From a virus: DNA of 27,276 nt. The position numbers and the translations under genes are program-made. Below are positions 18,996-27,276 of this stretch, in pieces. The stretch spans positions 1 to 27,276 of the IMG/VR virus record IMGVR_UViG_3300020472_002243, one strand, 5' to 3'. The notes below the pieces were generated by a model. The model was not told where the DNA came from, ran no database searches, and saw nothing but the letters and a program-made list of their open reading frames with translations. How positions within the stretch are numbered: the stretch's first letter is position 1; each line of letters opens with the position of its first letter.

Positions 18996-21356
18996 ATGGC
19001 AAGGTACAGTAGCACAGTTGGTGGAGATTTAACTACATTTATATTAGGGCAGATAATAGATGCTGCTAGTATGGGTAAGGTTGAGAAAGCTCGTGCTCAG
19101 AGAGGTGGAGAGATTTCTGGAATGAAACCAGAGGATTTGATGCTCCGTCCTGGTGAATTTACTGCTCAAGCATTGAAATATAAGATGACTCCTAGATGGG
19201 CAAGGAGTCGTAGTTTTGGTAACAAATATCCAGATTATTTTGCTAAGAATTTAAAAGGACAGTTCACGCCATTTTCAAGTGGTATAAATCCAGAACCAAC
19301 ATTTGCTTCTATAAAGGAAAAGATGGTAGGGAATCCATTCCCTTACATTGCACAGGGAACTGATAGAAAGCATCAAGTACAACCACAGACACCATTACTG
19401 TCATCTGGTACTAAGAGGTATGAGAGTACGGTTAGTGAGAAGACGAAACCTGTAGAGGTCAAGGATGAAAAACTTGGTGTATTCTTTGCTGCTATTGCAG
19501 AATCTTTAAACAGGACAGTATCTTCTATTGGTCAGAAACAGAGTCAGATTGAAGGTGAGATCTCTAGTGCTCAACAATCCAATCTTGCTATTGCTTCTGC
19601 ATTAGAATATAGTAATGATCATATAGGATCTAAGTTAGATGCTATTGCTGAACTATTAAATCAGCAAATGCAACTTGCTAAACAACAAGTTGATCAGTCA
19701 GAAACTGATGCTTCTATAAAAGAATTTAGAAAGGAGGATGACTTCTCTGGTACTGAGAGGTATGTTGATGTTGGAGAAAAGACTGAACCAATTAGACGTG
19801 CTAATGAGTTAGAGAATAATCTTGATGTTGATAATGACGAAATAGAAGATTTTGAGAAGGGTGGTATAGCAAGTGGTCCTGATAGCGGATACTTAGCTAG
19901 ATTACACGGTGATGAACTGATTGTTCCATTAGATAATAATTACACACAGGGTCAACCAAGTGCTGTTGATGGAAAGGTTCGTAGTGTACCACAATATGAG
20001 GCAGGTACTGGTGGTTTAACTCAGAAGTCTCTTCCAGTACCACAAACTCCACCAACATCATCTCCATCATTCAATTTCTTTACAAAGAACCAGTCAGAGC
20101 ATGCAGGAACACCTAATGTATTAAATCTTCCTAAGACTGACACTAACGTTGCTGGTGAAGATTTAATGAAGGCTATGAAGTTACCGTTTGAGGTTGCTTC
20201 TTTGGGTATAATGCAAGCTACTGGTAATGCTGTCAGATCGATGCCAGGATTTAGTGACATGAAAGGAACCGTTGGTGCTGTTGTCAGTCCTGTTGCTCAA
20301 GCATTTAGTGTCAGAGATACCATTAGTAATAAAGTTAATAATTTATTAGAAAGTAAGTCGCAACAGACTGAACGTAGGAATACGGAGATATACAAGAAAG
20401 AACAGAGTGAGAACAGACGTGCATGGTGGGATATATTTGGACTGTTTAGAGGTGGTGGCGGTGGCAATGACTATGGTATTGGAGGTCCAGGTCTAAGTGG
20501 TGCTTCTAATCTACAGAACTTATATCATGGAACCAGTAATGCTAGAGCATCTAAGATATTCTCTGGTGGATTTAAACCTAGTAATGCTCTGAGTTGGGCT
20601 GGTAAGGGTAGATCATTCCTAACACCAGATTTCTTTGATGCTGCTAAGTATGCTAGACCTGGAGCTACTGGATTGAATCCTTTTAGTGTTAAAGGTCTTC
20701 CAGGAACTGGTCTTAATAATATGATGAATAGTAGAGGTCAGGTATTAAATGTACTACAACCTAGAGGTTCTGGTATGAGATTACCTGGTTGGTTAAAACG
20801 TTTAGGTTTAGCACCAGAGGTTGCTGTCAAACCTAAGCAAGCAACTAAGGGATTGGGTTTAGCTCAGAGATTGTTGGGTGGAAAATATCCTAACAGTTCA
20901 ACTGCTAATATGGTTAGAGGAATGATGACATCACCAGCAAATAGAGGTCTGGGTATGATGAGTAAGTTGTCACCATTACTTAAGGGTGGTATGAAACTTG
21001 GATCAAAAGCACTTGGTATTGCAAGTTTCCTTACTGATTTTATATTCCCAGATCCAACTGCTCAATATGATCAGACGCAAGGTCCAAATGCATACTATAA
21101 TGATCCTAGATTTACTGGTAAGAGACCAGAGTGGGCTCCTCCATTAGCTAGTAACAAAGCAGATATTGTTGACTTAGGATCTAAAGAACATGTTATGAAT
21201 AAATTATCTAAGAAAGATGTTGATCCAGCAACGTTTACCGTTAATAATTTGGATGCTGCTAATATAAATCAATCAAATGAAGCAATATCTCATATTGATA
21301 ATATGGGTGACTCTCAGGTCGATCAGTATCAATTTGTTTATTCGGCATTTAAGTAA
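18996..21356 (+). CDS. Second tape measure-like virion protein with ADP-ribosyltransferase-like segment
   Basis: 786 residues. N-terminal MARYSSTVGGDLTTFILGQI and the VEVKDEKLGVFF and HIGSKLDAIAELLNQQ blocks match the upstream protein, so the two are paralogues. Residues about 287-310 (GGIASGPDSGYLARLHGDEL) carry the GG...HGDExxxP motif of tape measure C-termini. Residues 509-590 read LYHGTSNARASKIFSGGF, WAGKGRSFLTPDFFDAAKYA and RGQVLNVLQP, the order of conserved features in PARP/ART-type enzymes (HGT, GF, GxG, AxxYA, G-V-L-x-V). H511 would be the first catalytic residue; the expected Tyr is replaced by S540/F541. GGDN-type low-complexity linkers flank it. Transferase activity is not shown. 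Starts 1 nt after the previous gene. Confidence 0.72.
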   Translation: MARYSSTVGGDLTTFILGQIIDAASMGKVEKARAQRGGEISGMKPEDLMLRPGEFTAQALKYKMTPRWARSRSFGNKYPDYFAKNLKGQFTPFSSGINPEPTFASIKEKMVGNPFPYIAQGTDRKHQVQPQTPLLSSGTKRYESTVSEKTKPVEVKDEKLGVFFAAIAESLNRTVSSIGQKQSQIEGEISSAQQSNLAIASALEYSNDHIGSKLDAIAELLNQQMQLAKQQVDQSETDASIKEFRKEDDFSGTERYVDVGEKTEPIRRANELENNLDVDNDEIEDFEKGGIASGPDSGYLARLHGDELIVPLDNNYTQGQPSAVDGKVRSVPQYEAGTGGLTQKSLPVPQTPPTSSPSFNFFTKNQSEHAGTPNVLNLPKTDTNVAGEDLMKAMKLPFEVASLGIMQATGNAVRSMPGFSDMKGTVGAVVSPVAQAFSVRDTISNKVNNLLESKSQQTERRNTEIYKKEQSENRRAWWDIFGLFRGGGGGNDYGIGGPGLSGASNLQNLYHGTSNARASKIFSGGFKPSNALSWAGKGRSFLTPDFFDAAKYARPGATGLNPFSVKGLPGTGLNNMMNSRGQVLNVLQPRGSGMRLPGWLKRLGLAPEVAVKPKQATKGLGLAQRLLGGKYPNSSTANMVRGMMTSPANRGLGMMSKLSPLLKGGMKLGSKALGIASFLTDFIFPDPTAQYDQTQGPNAYYNDPRFTGKRPEWAPPLASNKADIVDLGSKEHVMNKLSKKDVDPATFTVNNLDAANINQSNEAISHIDNMGDSQVDQYQFVYSAFK

Positions 21357-22789
21357 TGAAAACAGCAGAAGATTTTCAAATAAAAACAATTGAAATAAGA
21401 AGAGTTGGTGAAGACCATGCAATAAAGCCTTATGCTATCTTAACTGATGTTGTTCTTGGATTTCAATATTTTGAGGACATAACTACACCATCAGTATCTG
21501 CTACGTTATTCATATCTGATAAGGCAGCAAATCTTCCTTCTTCTATGCCTATACAAGGATTTGAGTTGGTTACTATAGAACTCACTGATAGGAATGGTAA
21601 AGATCATCAGTATGAGTTTCGTGTATGGAAAGTTGGTAATAGAGTTTCTACAGAAAAAGGTCAAGGATATATTTTAGGTTTGATAAGTACAGCAGGATTA
21701 ATTAATGAGGGTGTTAAAGTAAATGCACTATTGAAAGGTACAGCAAATACAATAGTTAAAAAGGTATTACAAGATTATCTTAATATACCTGAAGCTAAGG
21801 TTAGGAGTGATGAAGCAACTAACATAATGAAGATATTCCCTGCTGGCAAGTCTCCATTTGCAGTTATTAGAGATTTGCAAGCTAAAGCAATTTCTAAAGA
21901 TTCATTTGCTGCTAGTGGTAATAGTGCTACATCATCTATAGACATTGATGCTAGTGATTCAGTTGTTGCAAGTTCTGATACAGCAGAAGATACTAAACAA
22001 CTTAATGGTAGTGCTGGATATTTCTTTTGGGAAACTAAAGAGGGATTTAACTTTAGAAGTATAGATTCATTGGCATCAAAAGATCCAAAGAAATTTGGTG
22101 GTAGTGAGTCTGTTGCAACATATGAGTTTGCTCCAGCAATGATAACTGAAACAGAGGCATTGGATCCATATAAGATACAAGAGATTACTTTTAGGTCTGA
22201 ATTGGATATACTGAAAAAATTAAGAGAAGGTGCATACTCTGCCGAATGTACCTTTTTCGACATAAATACTGGTGTTCTTACGGAGTATACCTATAAATTA
22301 AGTGAAAACTGGGACAAAATGGGTCATCTAGGTACTGCAACAAAGTTACCTTGGGGTCAAGAACAATTATCCCAGTATCCAACTAGACGATTATCCTCTG
22401 TCATTAACCACGAATTGTGGCATAATGGCACTGAAATTGCGTCAAATGAGTCTGAGGCAGATAGTGATGAACCAAGTGAAGTTACCGATAACCAGAAGCA
22501 ATTTCTGGTACAATCTATAGCACGTGCTGGTTCATTGTTCAATCAGCAACTGATGATTTCGATTCCAGGTAACTTAGATCTCAGAGCAGGTGATAAGGTC
22601 ACAGTTATGATACCGAACCAAATACCTGAAAAACTCAGGGAAACTGAAGGGGATTTCGATCCCGAACATAGCGGTGTGTATTTGATCAAAAAACTCAATC
22701 ACCAATTTGACAGAATCAAGATGAGCGTTTATACTGTATTGGAACTTATTCGTGACTGTTATGGTTACGAAGACACAGCCACTAAGTAA
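21356..22789 (+). CDS. Baseplate hub protein (gp27-like)
   Basis: 477 residues; T4 gp27 is 391. The two-part hub pattern is visible: an N-terminal beta-rich part (IRRVGEDHAIKPYAILTDVV, LGFQYFEDITTPSVSATLF), a middle (GYFFWETKEGFNFRSIDSLA) like the GFxFxSxxSL of gp27-like hubs, and a C-terminal barrel (ISIPGNLDLRAGDKVTVMIP, SGVYLIKKLNHQF). A Ser, Asp and Ala-rich insert at about 185-215 may be a flexible loop. gp27 forms the trimeric hub on which the gp5 spike sits, and the gp5-like genes follow. Start shares one base with the previous stop (TAATG). Confidence 0.8.
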   Translation: MKTAEDFQIKTIEIRRVGEDHAIKPYAILTDVVLGFQYFEDITTPSVSATLFISDKAANLPSSMPIQGFELVTIELTDRNGKDHQYEFRVWKVGNRVSTEKGQGYILGLISTAGLINEGVKVNALLKGTANTIVKKVLQDYLNIPEAKVRSDEATNIMKIFPAGKSPFAVIRDLQAKAISKDSFAASGNSATSSIDIDASDSVVASSDTAEDTKQLNGSAGYFFWETKEGFNFRSIDSLASKDPKKFGGSESVATYEFAPAMITETEALDPYKIQEITFRSELDILKKLREGAYSAECTFFDINTGVLTEYTYKLSENWDKMGHLGTATKLPWGQEQLSQYPTRRLSSVINHELWHNGTEIASNESEADSDEPSEVTDNQKQFLVQSIARAGSLFNQQLMISIPGNLDLRAGDKVTVMIPNQIPEKLRETEGDFDPEHSGVYLIKKLNHQFDRIKMSVYTVLELIRDCYGYEDTATK

Positions 22790-22803
22790 AATAGGAAACT
22801 ACT

Positions 22804-23031
22804 ATGAAATCTATAGAAGACCATATTAAAAAAGATCAAGAGATCTTACAAGATCCTCAGACAAACCCTCAGATGCGTAGGCATGTTGAAGGAGAATTGC
22901 ATGATCTAGAAGATTATGTTTCTCACCATGCATCAGAGATAGCAGCAGGAGATCATCATGACCCTAATACAATAGAATTATGGTGTGATCAACATCCAGA
23001 CGAACCAGAATGTCTAGTATATGACGATTAA
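22804..23031 (+). CDS. cp12: CP12-like Calvin cycle regulator
   Basis: 75 residues. The C-terminus ELWCDQHPDEPECLVYDD closely matches the GAPDH-binding tail of CP12 (xxCDxNPxxxECRVYxD): the C61-x8-C70 pair and the final Tyr-Asp-Asp are kept. The middle VEGELHDLEDYVSHH resembles the AWDxVEELxAE helix of CP12. The N-terminal Cys pair of many plant CP12s is missing, as in some cyanobacterial and phage forms. CP12 ties up GAPDH and PRK and slows the Calvin cycle, steering reducing power to the pentose phosphate path; phage CP12 is a known auxiliary gene. It lies within the baseplate operon. Confidence 0.8.
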   Translation: MKSIEDHIKKDQEILQDPQTNPQMRRHVEGELHDLEDYVSHHASEIAAGDHHDPNTIELWCDQHPDEPECLVYDD

Positions 23032-23033
23032 AC

Positions 23034-25877
23034 ATGGAAGGACTTAATCAATTATATCCAATCCACCAAATTGGATCCGACGGGTTTGCCTGGTGGATCG
23101 GACAGGTTGAGTCGCCTACACACTCTCAAGATGGTGAAGAAAATAAAGATCAGAAACGTTCTGGGAGATATAAAGTCAGGATCATAGGACATCATCCTAG
23201 ATCATGTAATGCAGTAAAGAGTTCGGATTTACCATGGGCAATCACTATGATGCCTGTGACTACTCCGTATTCATCTGGTGCTGTGCGTTCAGCAACGCCA
23301 CAGTTAGAGCCAGGTGATTGGGTTATGGGGTTCTTTTTAGACAAAGAACAACAGCAACCTGTTATCATGGGATCTATTGGACAGGTCGCTAATTCTGGAA
23401 CACCACCAGGAGAAGATCCTAATCCTGGAGAAGGTTGTAAGAATCTCACAACATTTGTTGATGAAAATAAGAGACAACTAGATCAAGAAGTAGATGAAGT
23501 CGTTGAGTATAGTGTTACTGATGCAGGTCATGCTTTAGATGGCACTCCTTCTGATGGAATTACTAATGGTGTTAATAATCTAACCATAGCAAAGTTTGCT
23601 GATGCATCTGAATCTAATAGAGCAGGTATCAACTTTACAGTCGAAGTTGCTGATAAGTGTACTGGTGAATTGAATGGAAAGTTTAAACGTCTCTTAAGTG
23701 AGATGCTTCGTGATACTCAACAGAGTAATGGTCAGTTAGGAACATATGTTGTTAACCAGTGGACTGGTCAGATCACTGACTATGTTGACATTGGTAGAAA
23801 GTATGTAAACAAAGCTGTACTTATCGTTAGGAAATTCATTGCTAAAGTTAAGGGATTTGTATTAGAGAAGATTAAGAGAGTAGTTGATGATCTTGTTAAA
23901 GCAATTCTATCACCAAGTGAAACTGGTAATAGATTGACTCCAGTGACTAAGTGGTTTAATAATATGTTATCAGATCTTGGATGCTCTATGGCAGATCTAG
24001 GATTACGTTTAGAGAAGTTCTTGGAGGATCTTATCTTTGGTTATTTGTTTGACATCTACAAAGCTGCTGCATGTCAAGTAGACAAGATGGTTAGTGGTAT
24101 CCTTAATAAGATTCAGTCTTTGATGGAAGATTTACTATCCAGTATTCTTGGCCCTCTACAATCTTTACTTGGTGCTATAGCATCACCACTCAATATGATT
24201 GGTGAAGCAATCAATTATGTATTGAATTTGCTTGGTATCAAGTGTACTGGACCTGATAGCAGATGCAATAAGGTCACTGCTGTAACTACTAAGTGTGAAA
24301 CAGATAAGCGAGAGAATTTCTTAGACAGACTACTTGACAGTTTACAAGAGCCGTGGGACGGTGCTGGTGAGGATTGGGCTACCTATACATGTGAAGAAGC
24401 ATACGAAGGTGTTAAGTTAAAGAACACTGAGGTTACATTTGTTGGTGGTAGACAAAAGACAGATGGATTAGAAGATAGGATAACATATAATATTAGTGAC
24501 ATAAGTGTTAAGGAAGGTGATATAGCAAAGTTTGAAGTTACTAGAACTGGTAAGACTGATATTGCTTCTAGTGTTTTTTGGAGAACTATAGAAGGTACGG
24601 CAAAGTATGTGACCGATTTTGAAGAAGGAAATGGAACAGTAGGATTCTCTATAGGAGAAACGAAAAAGTTTATTGAAGTGAGAACACTTTATTCTGATGA
24701 GATAGAAACTTCAGAAGATTTCTTTGTGTCATTGACACCAGGAACTCCTGGTATAGTTACTAGGTCATTTATTAATAGTCTTGCTAGATGTGTTATTAAC
24801 AAATCTAAGATAGGATCTAGTTCAGATCCAGATGTAGATCTAGATAACACACCACCTACTCCATCAAGGAATGCAAATGATCCTACTAATTTTGAATTTG
24901 GAGAAGTATTTGATACACTAACAAATAATAATGACAGTGATACTGTAGTGTCAACACCAGATGGACCAACTTATGCAGTGGAACCTAATAAGAGTTCTGT
25001 TGAAGAAGGTGAGTTTGTAACATATACTATAAAAACTACCAATGTTGATAGTGGTACTGTATTGCAGTATCAGTTATTTGGAGAGGGTATTACTAACTCT
25101 GATATTGTTGGTGGTCAGTTGAAAGGTAATTGTGTTATTGAAGATAATAAATCCTTAGTTGTGGTTGGTATTGAAGATGATGCTAATATAGAAGGTGATG
25201 AGAGACTTATATTTGCTATAAATGGTACAGATGCTAGTGCTACTGTTCTTATTCAATCTCAGTTAACAGATTTTGGTAGAGAAGATTTGTTGAAAGAGTT
25301 GGATGAGTCTGTAGATATTGATAAGACCAATGTTTACACAAAAGCTTCTAAACCAAAGGCAGGAGCACCTGTAACAGATCCAAGTGGAGGTATCATACAA
25401 GTTCCTATAGAGAATCCTGGTACTGCATACACAGAACCACCTTCTGTCCTTATAACAGGTCAAGGGTATGGTGCTGTTGGAATTGCTTTACTTGATAAGA
25501 ATAGTCAGGTTTCGGAGATTAGGGTGACAAATCCTGGATTTGGGTATAAACTTAATGCACCACAGACAGAGCAGAAACGTTGTATCATTGATAGTTTTAC
25601 AATGTTAACACCTGGCACAGGATATACCAGTACTCCTAAAGTATATGTTGATGGAGATTCTACTGTTGCAGAAGCTGTAGTTGAGAAGGGTATGGTTGTT
25701 AGTGTCAGAATTAAGAATAGAGAACTGACATTTGATGATTATCCACGAGTCCAGATCATTGGCGGTGGTGGATATGGTGCAAGATGGATACCATCATTCA
25801 ATTGCTTAAGTACCGAAGCACTTGTTAGGGTTGGTTCTGCTAAGATTGGTACTGGTTCATATATTGATTGTCCGTAA
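23034..25877 (+). CDS. gp5-like baseplate spike protein with OB and Calx-beta-like domains
   Basis: 947 residues. Residues 1-125 look like the gp5 OB-fold (RYKVRIIGHHPRSCNAVKSS, LPWAITMMPVTTPYSSGA, LEPGDWVMGFFLDKEQQQPV), which sits on the gp27 hub. No lysozyme domain like that of T4 gp5 is seen. Residues about 240-410 are helical and hydrophobic (VDDLVKAILSPSETGNRLTP and LLSSILGPLQSLLGAIASPL). Two Calx-beta-like units follow, about 482-590 (ISVKEGDIAKFEVTRTG, SEDFFVSLTPG) and 646-740 (SVEEGEFVTYTIKTT, GDERLIFAING). From 786 there are beta repeats with NPGxGYxxxPxVxI. Stop and next start overlap as TAATG. Confidence 0.8.
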   Translation: MEGLNQLYPIHQIGSDGFAWWIGQVESPTHSQDGEENKDQKRSGRYKVRIIGHHPRSCNAVKSSDLPWAITMMPVTTPYSSGAVRSATPQLEPGDWVMGFFLDKEQQQPVIMGSIGQVANSGTPPGEDPNPGEGCKNLTTFVDENKRQLDQEVDEVVEYSVTDAGHALDGTPSDGITNGVNNLTIAKFADASESNRAGINFTVEVADKCTGELNGKFKRLLSEMLRDTQQSNGQLGTYVVNQWTGQITDYVDIGRKYVNKAVLIVRKFIAKVKGFVLEKIKRVVDDLVKAILSPSETGNRLTPVTKWFNNMLSDLGCSMADLGLRLEKFLEDLIFGYLFDIYKAAACQVDKMVSGILNKIQSLMEDLLSSILGPLQSLLGAIASPLNMIGEAINYVLNLLGIKCTGPDSRCNKVTAVTTKCETDKRENFLDRLLDSLQEPWDGAGEDWATYTCEEAYEGVKLKNTEVTFVGGRQKTDGLEDRITYNISDISVKEGDIAKFEVTRTGKTDIASSVFWRTIEGTAKYVTDFEEGNGTVGFSIGETKKFIEVRTLYSDEIETSEDFFVSLTPGTPGIVTRSFINSLARCVINKSKIGSSSDPDVDLDNTPPTPSRNANDPTNFEFGEVFDTLTNNNDSDTVVSTPDGPTYAVEPNKSSVEEGEFVTYTIKTTNVDSGTVLQYQLFGEGITNSDIVGGQLKGNCVIEDNKSLVVVGIEDDANIEGDERLIFAINGTDASATVLIQSQLTDFGREDLLKELDESVDIDKTNVYTKASKPKAGAPVTDPSGGIIQVPIENPGTAYTEPPSVLITGQGYGAVGIALLDKNSQVSEIRVTNPGFGYKLNAPQTEQKRCIIDSFTMLTPGTGYTSTPKVYVDGDSTVAEAVVEKGMVVSVRIKNRELTFDDYPRVQIIGGGGYGARWIPSFNCLSTEALVRVGSAKIGTGSYIDCP

Positions 25878-27028
25878 TGCCTTTATCAGAAGTAAACAAT
25901 AGAAGCGAACAACTTCAGCAGAAGATGATCAAGGCTGGTCAGGCTGAAGAACAAGATGTTACTATTACTAGACAAGTCACTGTTATATTTCAGAACAAAG
26001 AGTATGTTCTGAGAACTGATGGTGGTGATTTAGATGCTAGGAATAAGTTAACAGGTCACGGATTTACTATCACACAATCAGGTGATTTTGTGTTTGTCTC
26101 TGGTCCTGGAGGTAAGGACAATCCTTGTGGTGGTAGGTTTATGGTAAACACCACTGGTGGTAAGTTAGAGAAGCATGGTGGACCTATTATTGTTGAAGCG
26201 AATGCAAATAAATCTAGTGCTATTGAGACAGATAATGAAAATACCACTGATGGGGTAGGGAGGTCAACAGTAATAAATGGTGATGACAATGAAGAAATCA
26301 CAGCTAATAAGAGAATTGATGCTCTTAATGTCACTATTGAAGCATCAGATCTATTAACTCTTATTGGTCACAATGGTATCAAATTACAAGCAGGACCAGA
26401 GGGTGGTGGTCCTATTTCACTACATGCAGGTACAATAACACAGGTTGCTTCTAATAAAGAAGAATATGTTTTAGGTCAGAAGATGGTTGTAGCATCTGAA
26501 AATACAGAATTCAATTACGATCCTAGAGGAACTAAAGCATTAATATCACCAGGTCATCAGAGTATCAAGTATATGGGTGATGTTAAGCATCAGGTTATGG
26601 GTGCTTATAGATTAGATGTTGCTGGTGTTTCAACAGGTCCATTCATTATTGATAAGAAGACTGGTATTGCCATTAACACTAAGGCAGGAGATTTTAAACT
26701 TGGAACCAATCTTGGTAGTATGCATGTTATGGCGACAGGTAGTGCGGTTTGCCCATCCTTTGATGGTATTAAACCAGGAACTGTTACGATAAACTCAGCA
26801 TTAGGTGCGACTATCAAGTCTAGTACACCTCTTACATCTAAAGTAGTGATAGACACTGGTATTGTTGATATTAAAGCAGGTGTTAGTGTTGATATAGATG
26901 CAACTACGAAGGGTACATTCACTGCTAAGACAGGTTTGGATCTCAAATCAAGTGCTGGACCAATTAATATTGAGTCAGGTCCAGCAGCAAACGTAGTAAT
27001 TAAGGGTTTAGTTATCAAACTCAATTAA
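25877..27028 (+). CDS. gp5 beta-helix / spike needle-like protein
   Basis: 383 residues from ATG 25877 (overlapping the upstream TAA); a TTG at 25868 would add three residues. The C-terminal half is a run of short beta strands with V/I every second position and Gly or Asn turns (VKHQVMGAYRLDVAG, IDTGIVDIKAGVSVDIDATT, KSSAGPINIESGPAANVVIK), as in the triple-stranded beta-helix of gp5C and other tail spikes. The N-terminal 100 residues include GHGFTITQSGDFVFVSGPGG, a beta-rich block. It probably follows the OB-domain protein as the piercing part of the spike, split into a separate gene. No peptidase or lysozyme motif. Confidence 0.72.
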   Translation: MPLSEVNNRSEQLQQKMIKAGQAEEQDVTITRQVTVIFQNKEYVLRTDGGDLDARNKLTGHGFTITQSGDFVFVSGPGGKDNPCGGRFMVNTTGGKLEKHGGPIIVEANANKSSAIETDNENTTDGVGRSTVINGDDNEEITANKRIDALNVTIEASDLLTLIGHNGIKLQAGPEGGGPISLHAGTITQVASNKEEYVLGQKMVVASENTEFNYDPRGTKALISPGHQSIKYMGDVKHQVMGAYRLDVAGVSTGPFIIDKKTGIAINTKAGDFKLGTNLGSMHVMATGSAVCPSFDGIKPGTVTINSALGATIKSSTPLTSKVVIDTGIVDIKAGVSVDIDATTKGTFTAKTGLDLKSSAGPINIESGPAANVVIKGLVIKLN

Positions 27029-27259
27029 ATGGAATTAACAGAAGAGAACGTACTTACAGTGTTAGAGGAACTAGTTCCCTATATTGAAGCTGATGGTGGA
27101 TACCTACAACTATATGATATAGAGGATGGATATGTCAAGGTAAAACTCGGCGGTGCATGTGAAACATGTGCTATGAGTACCATGACATTGAAGCAGGGCA
27201 TAGAAAGAAAGTTAATGGAAGAGATACCTGATGTTAAGGGTGTTGTACAGGTGTTATGA
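27029..27259 (+). CDS. Nfu/NifU C-terminal-type Fe-S scaffold protein
   Basis: 76 residues, the size of a single Nfu domain. The C-x2-C motif GGACETCAMSTMTLKQGIER (C44, C47) with the preceding ADGGYLQL (22-28) is diagnostic of the NifU C-terminal/Nfu family, which carries and delivers Fe-S clusters. Cyanophages are known to carry such genes; the target may be host photosynthesis or ferredoxin-linked enzymes, such as PebS ferredoxin partners, by inference only. It starts 1 nt after the spike gene and its stop overlaps the next start (ATGA), so it belongs to the late baseplate transcript. Confidence 0.92.
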   Translation: MELTEENVLTVLEELVPYIEADGGYLQLYDIEDGYVKVKLGGACETCAMSTMTLKQGIERKLMEEIPDVKGVVQVL

Positions 27260-27276
27260 TTGATTTTGTTGATGAG
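27256..27276 (+). CDS. Start of the next gene (truncated by window end)
   Basis: ATG at 27256 overlaps the Nfu stop as ATGA and reads MIDFVDE to the last base. In T4-like phages a baseplate wedge gene (such as gp25 or gp6) is expected near here, but seven codons cannot show it. Confidence 0.5.

Noticed and set aside
21775-22263. 162-codon minus-strand ORF opposite the gp27-like gene
   Set aside because: A low-complexity Ser/Leu/Ala shadow of the hub gene with no start signal.
26605-27024. 139-codon minus-strand ORF opposite the beta-helix gene
   Set aside because: An antisense shadow of repetitive beta-helix codons; no ribosome site and no family pattern.

Overview
This window is part of a T4-like cyanophage (cyanomyovirus) genome, from a phage of marine Synechococcus or Prochlorococcus. 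The evidence is the combination of T4-type genes (gp32, gp33, gp4, gp26, gp27-, gp48-, gp53- and gp5-like baseplate genes) with cyanobacterial auxiliary genes: psbA (photosystem II D1), pebS (phycoerythrobilin synthase), a CP12-like Calvin-cycle regulator, purN, thyX, phoH, a glutaredoxin and a DUF1825 protein. The DNA is AT-rich, genes are packed with TAATG and ATGA overlaps, and no tRNA or CRISPR array was seen.

Bases 1-4230 (plus strand) hold the 3' half of psbA and a run of small early or metabolic genes: a conserved phage protein, glutaredoxin, a TM protein, a DUF6433 protein, a 2OG-Fe(II) oxygenase-like protein, purN and hypotheticals. Two of these genes are preceded by a sigma70-type promoter whose -10 abuts or overlaps a Rho-independent terminator. 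Bases 4224-4585 form a self-contained unit: promoter, two tandem glutamine-riboswitch-like aptamers, a 39-residue DUF4278-like gene and a strong terminator.

Bases 4600-10442 (plus) are the nucleotide and DNA block: a T4-late-type promoter, a small basic protein overlapping thyX, an FmdB-like protein, phoH, a RecB-like exonuclease, gp33 (late transcription), DUF1825, then a combined early/late promoter and a 275-nt structured leader in front of gp32. pebS overlaps the end of gp32. Small membrane and acidic proteins follow, up to a bidirectional terminator.

Bases 10464-13894 (minus) are a head/baseplate cassette: gp4, a gp2-like protein, gp48, gp53 and a membrane protein. From 13944 to the end (plus) lies a late tail operon: a tail-tube-like protein, gp26 with a convincing -1 frameshift signal into a downstream ORF (tail-assembly-chaperone G/GT logic), two paralogous tape-measure-like structural proteins (the second with an ADP-ribosyltransferase-like segment), a gp27-like hub protein, a CP12-like protein, a split gp5-like spike (OB/Calx-beta protein plus beta-helix protein), an Nfu-type Fe-S protein and the first codons of another gene.

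In this reading the early genes adjust photosynthesis, carbon flow and nucleotide supply, the middle block replicates DNA and turns on late transcription, and the right half builds the tail and baseplate. The most interesting signals are the frameshift site at 15379-15418, the ADP-ribosyltransferase-like segment at about 20520-20760, the tandem glutamine aptamers at 4278-4374 and the structured gp32 leader at 7705-7983.
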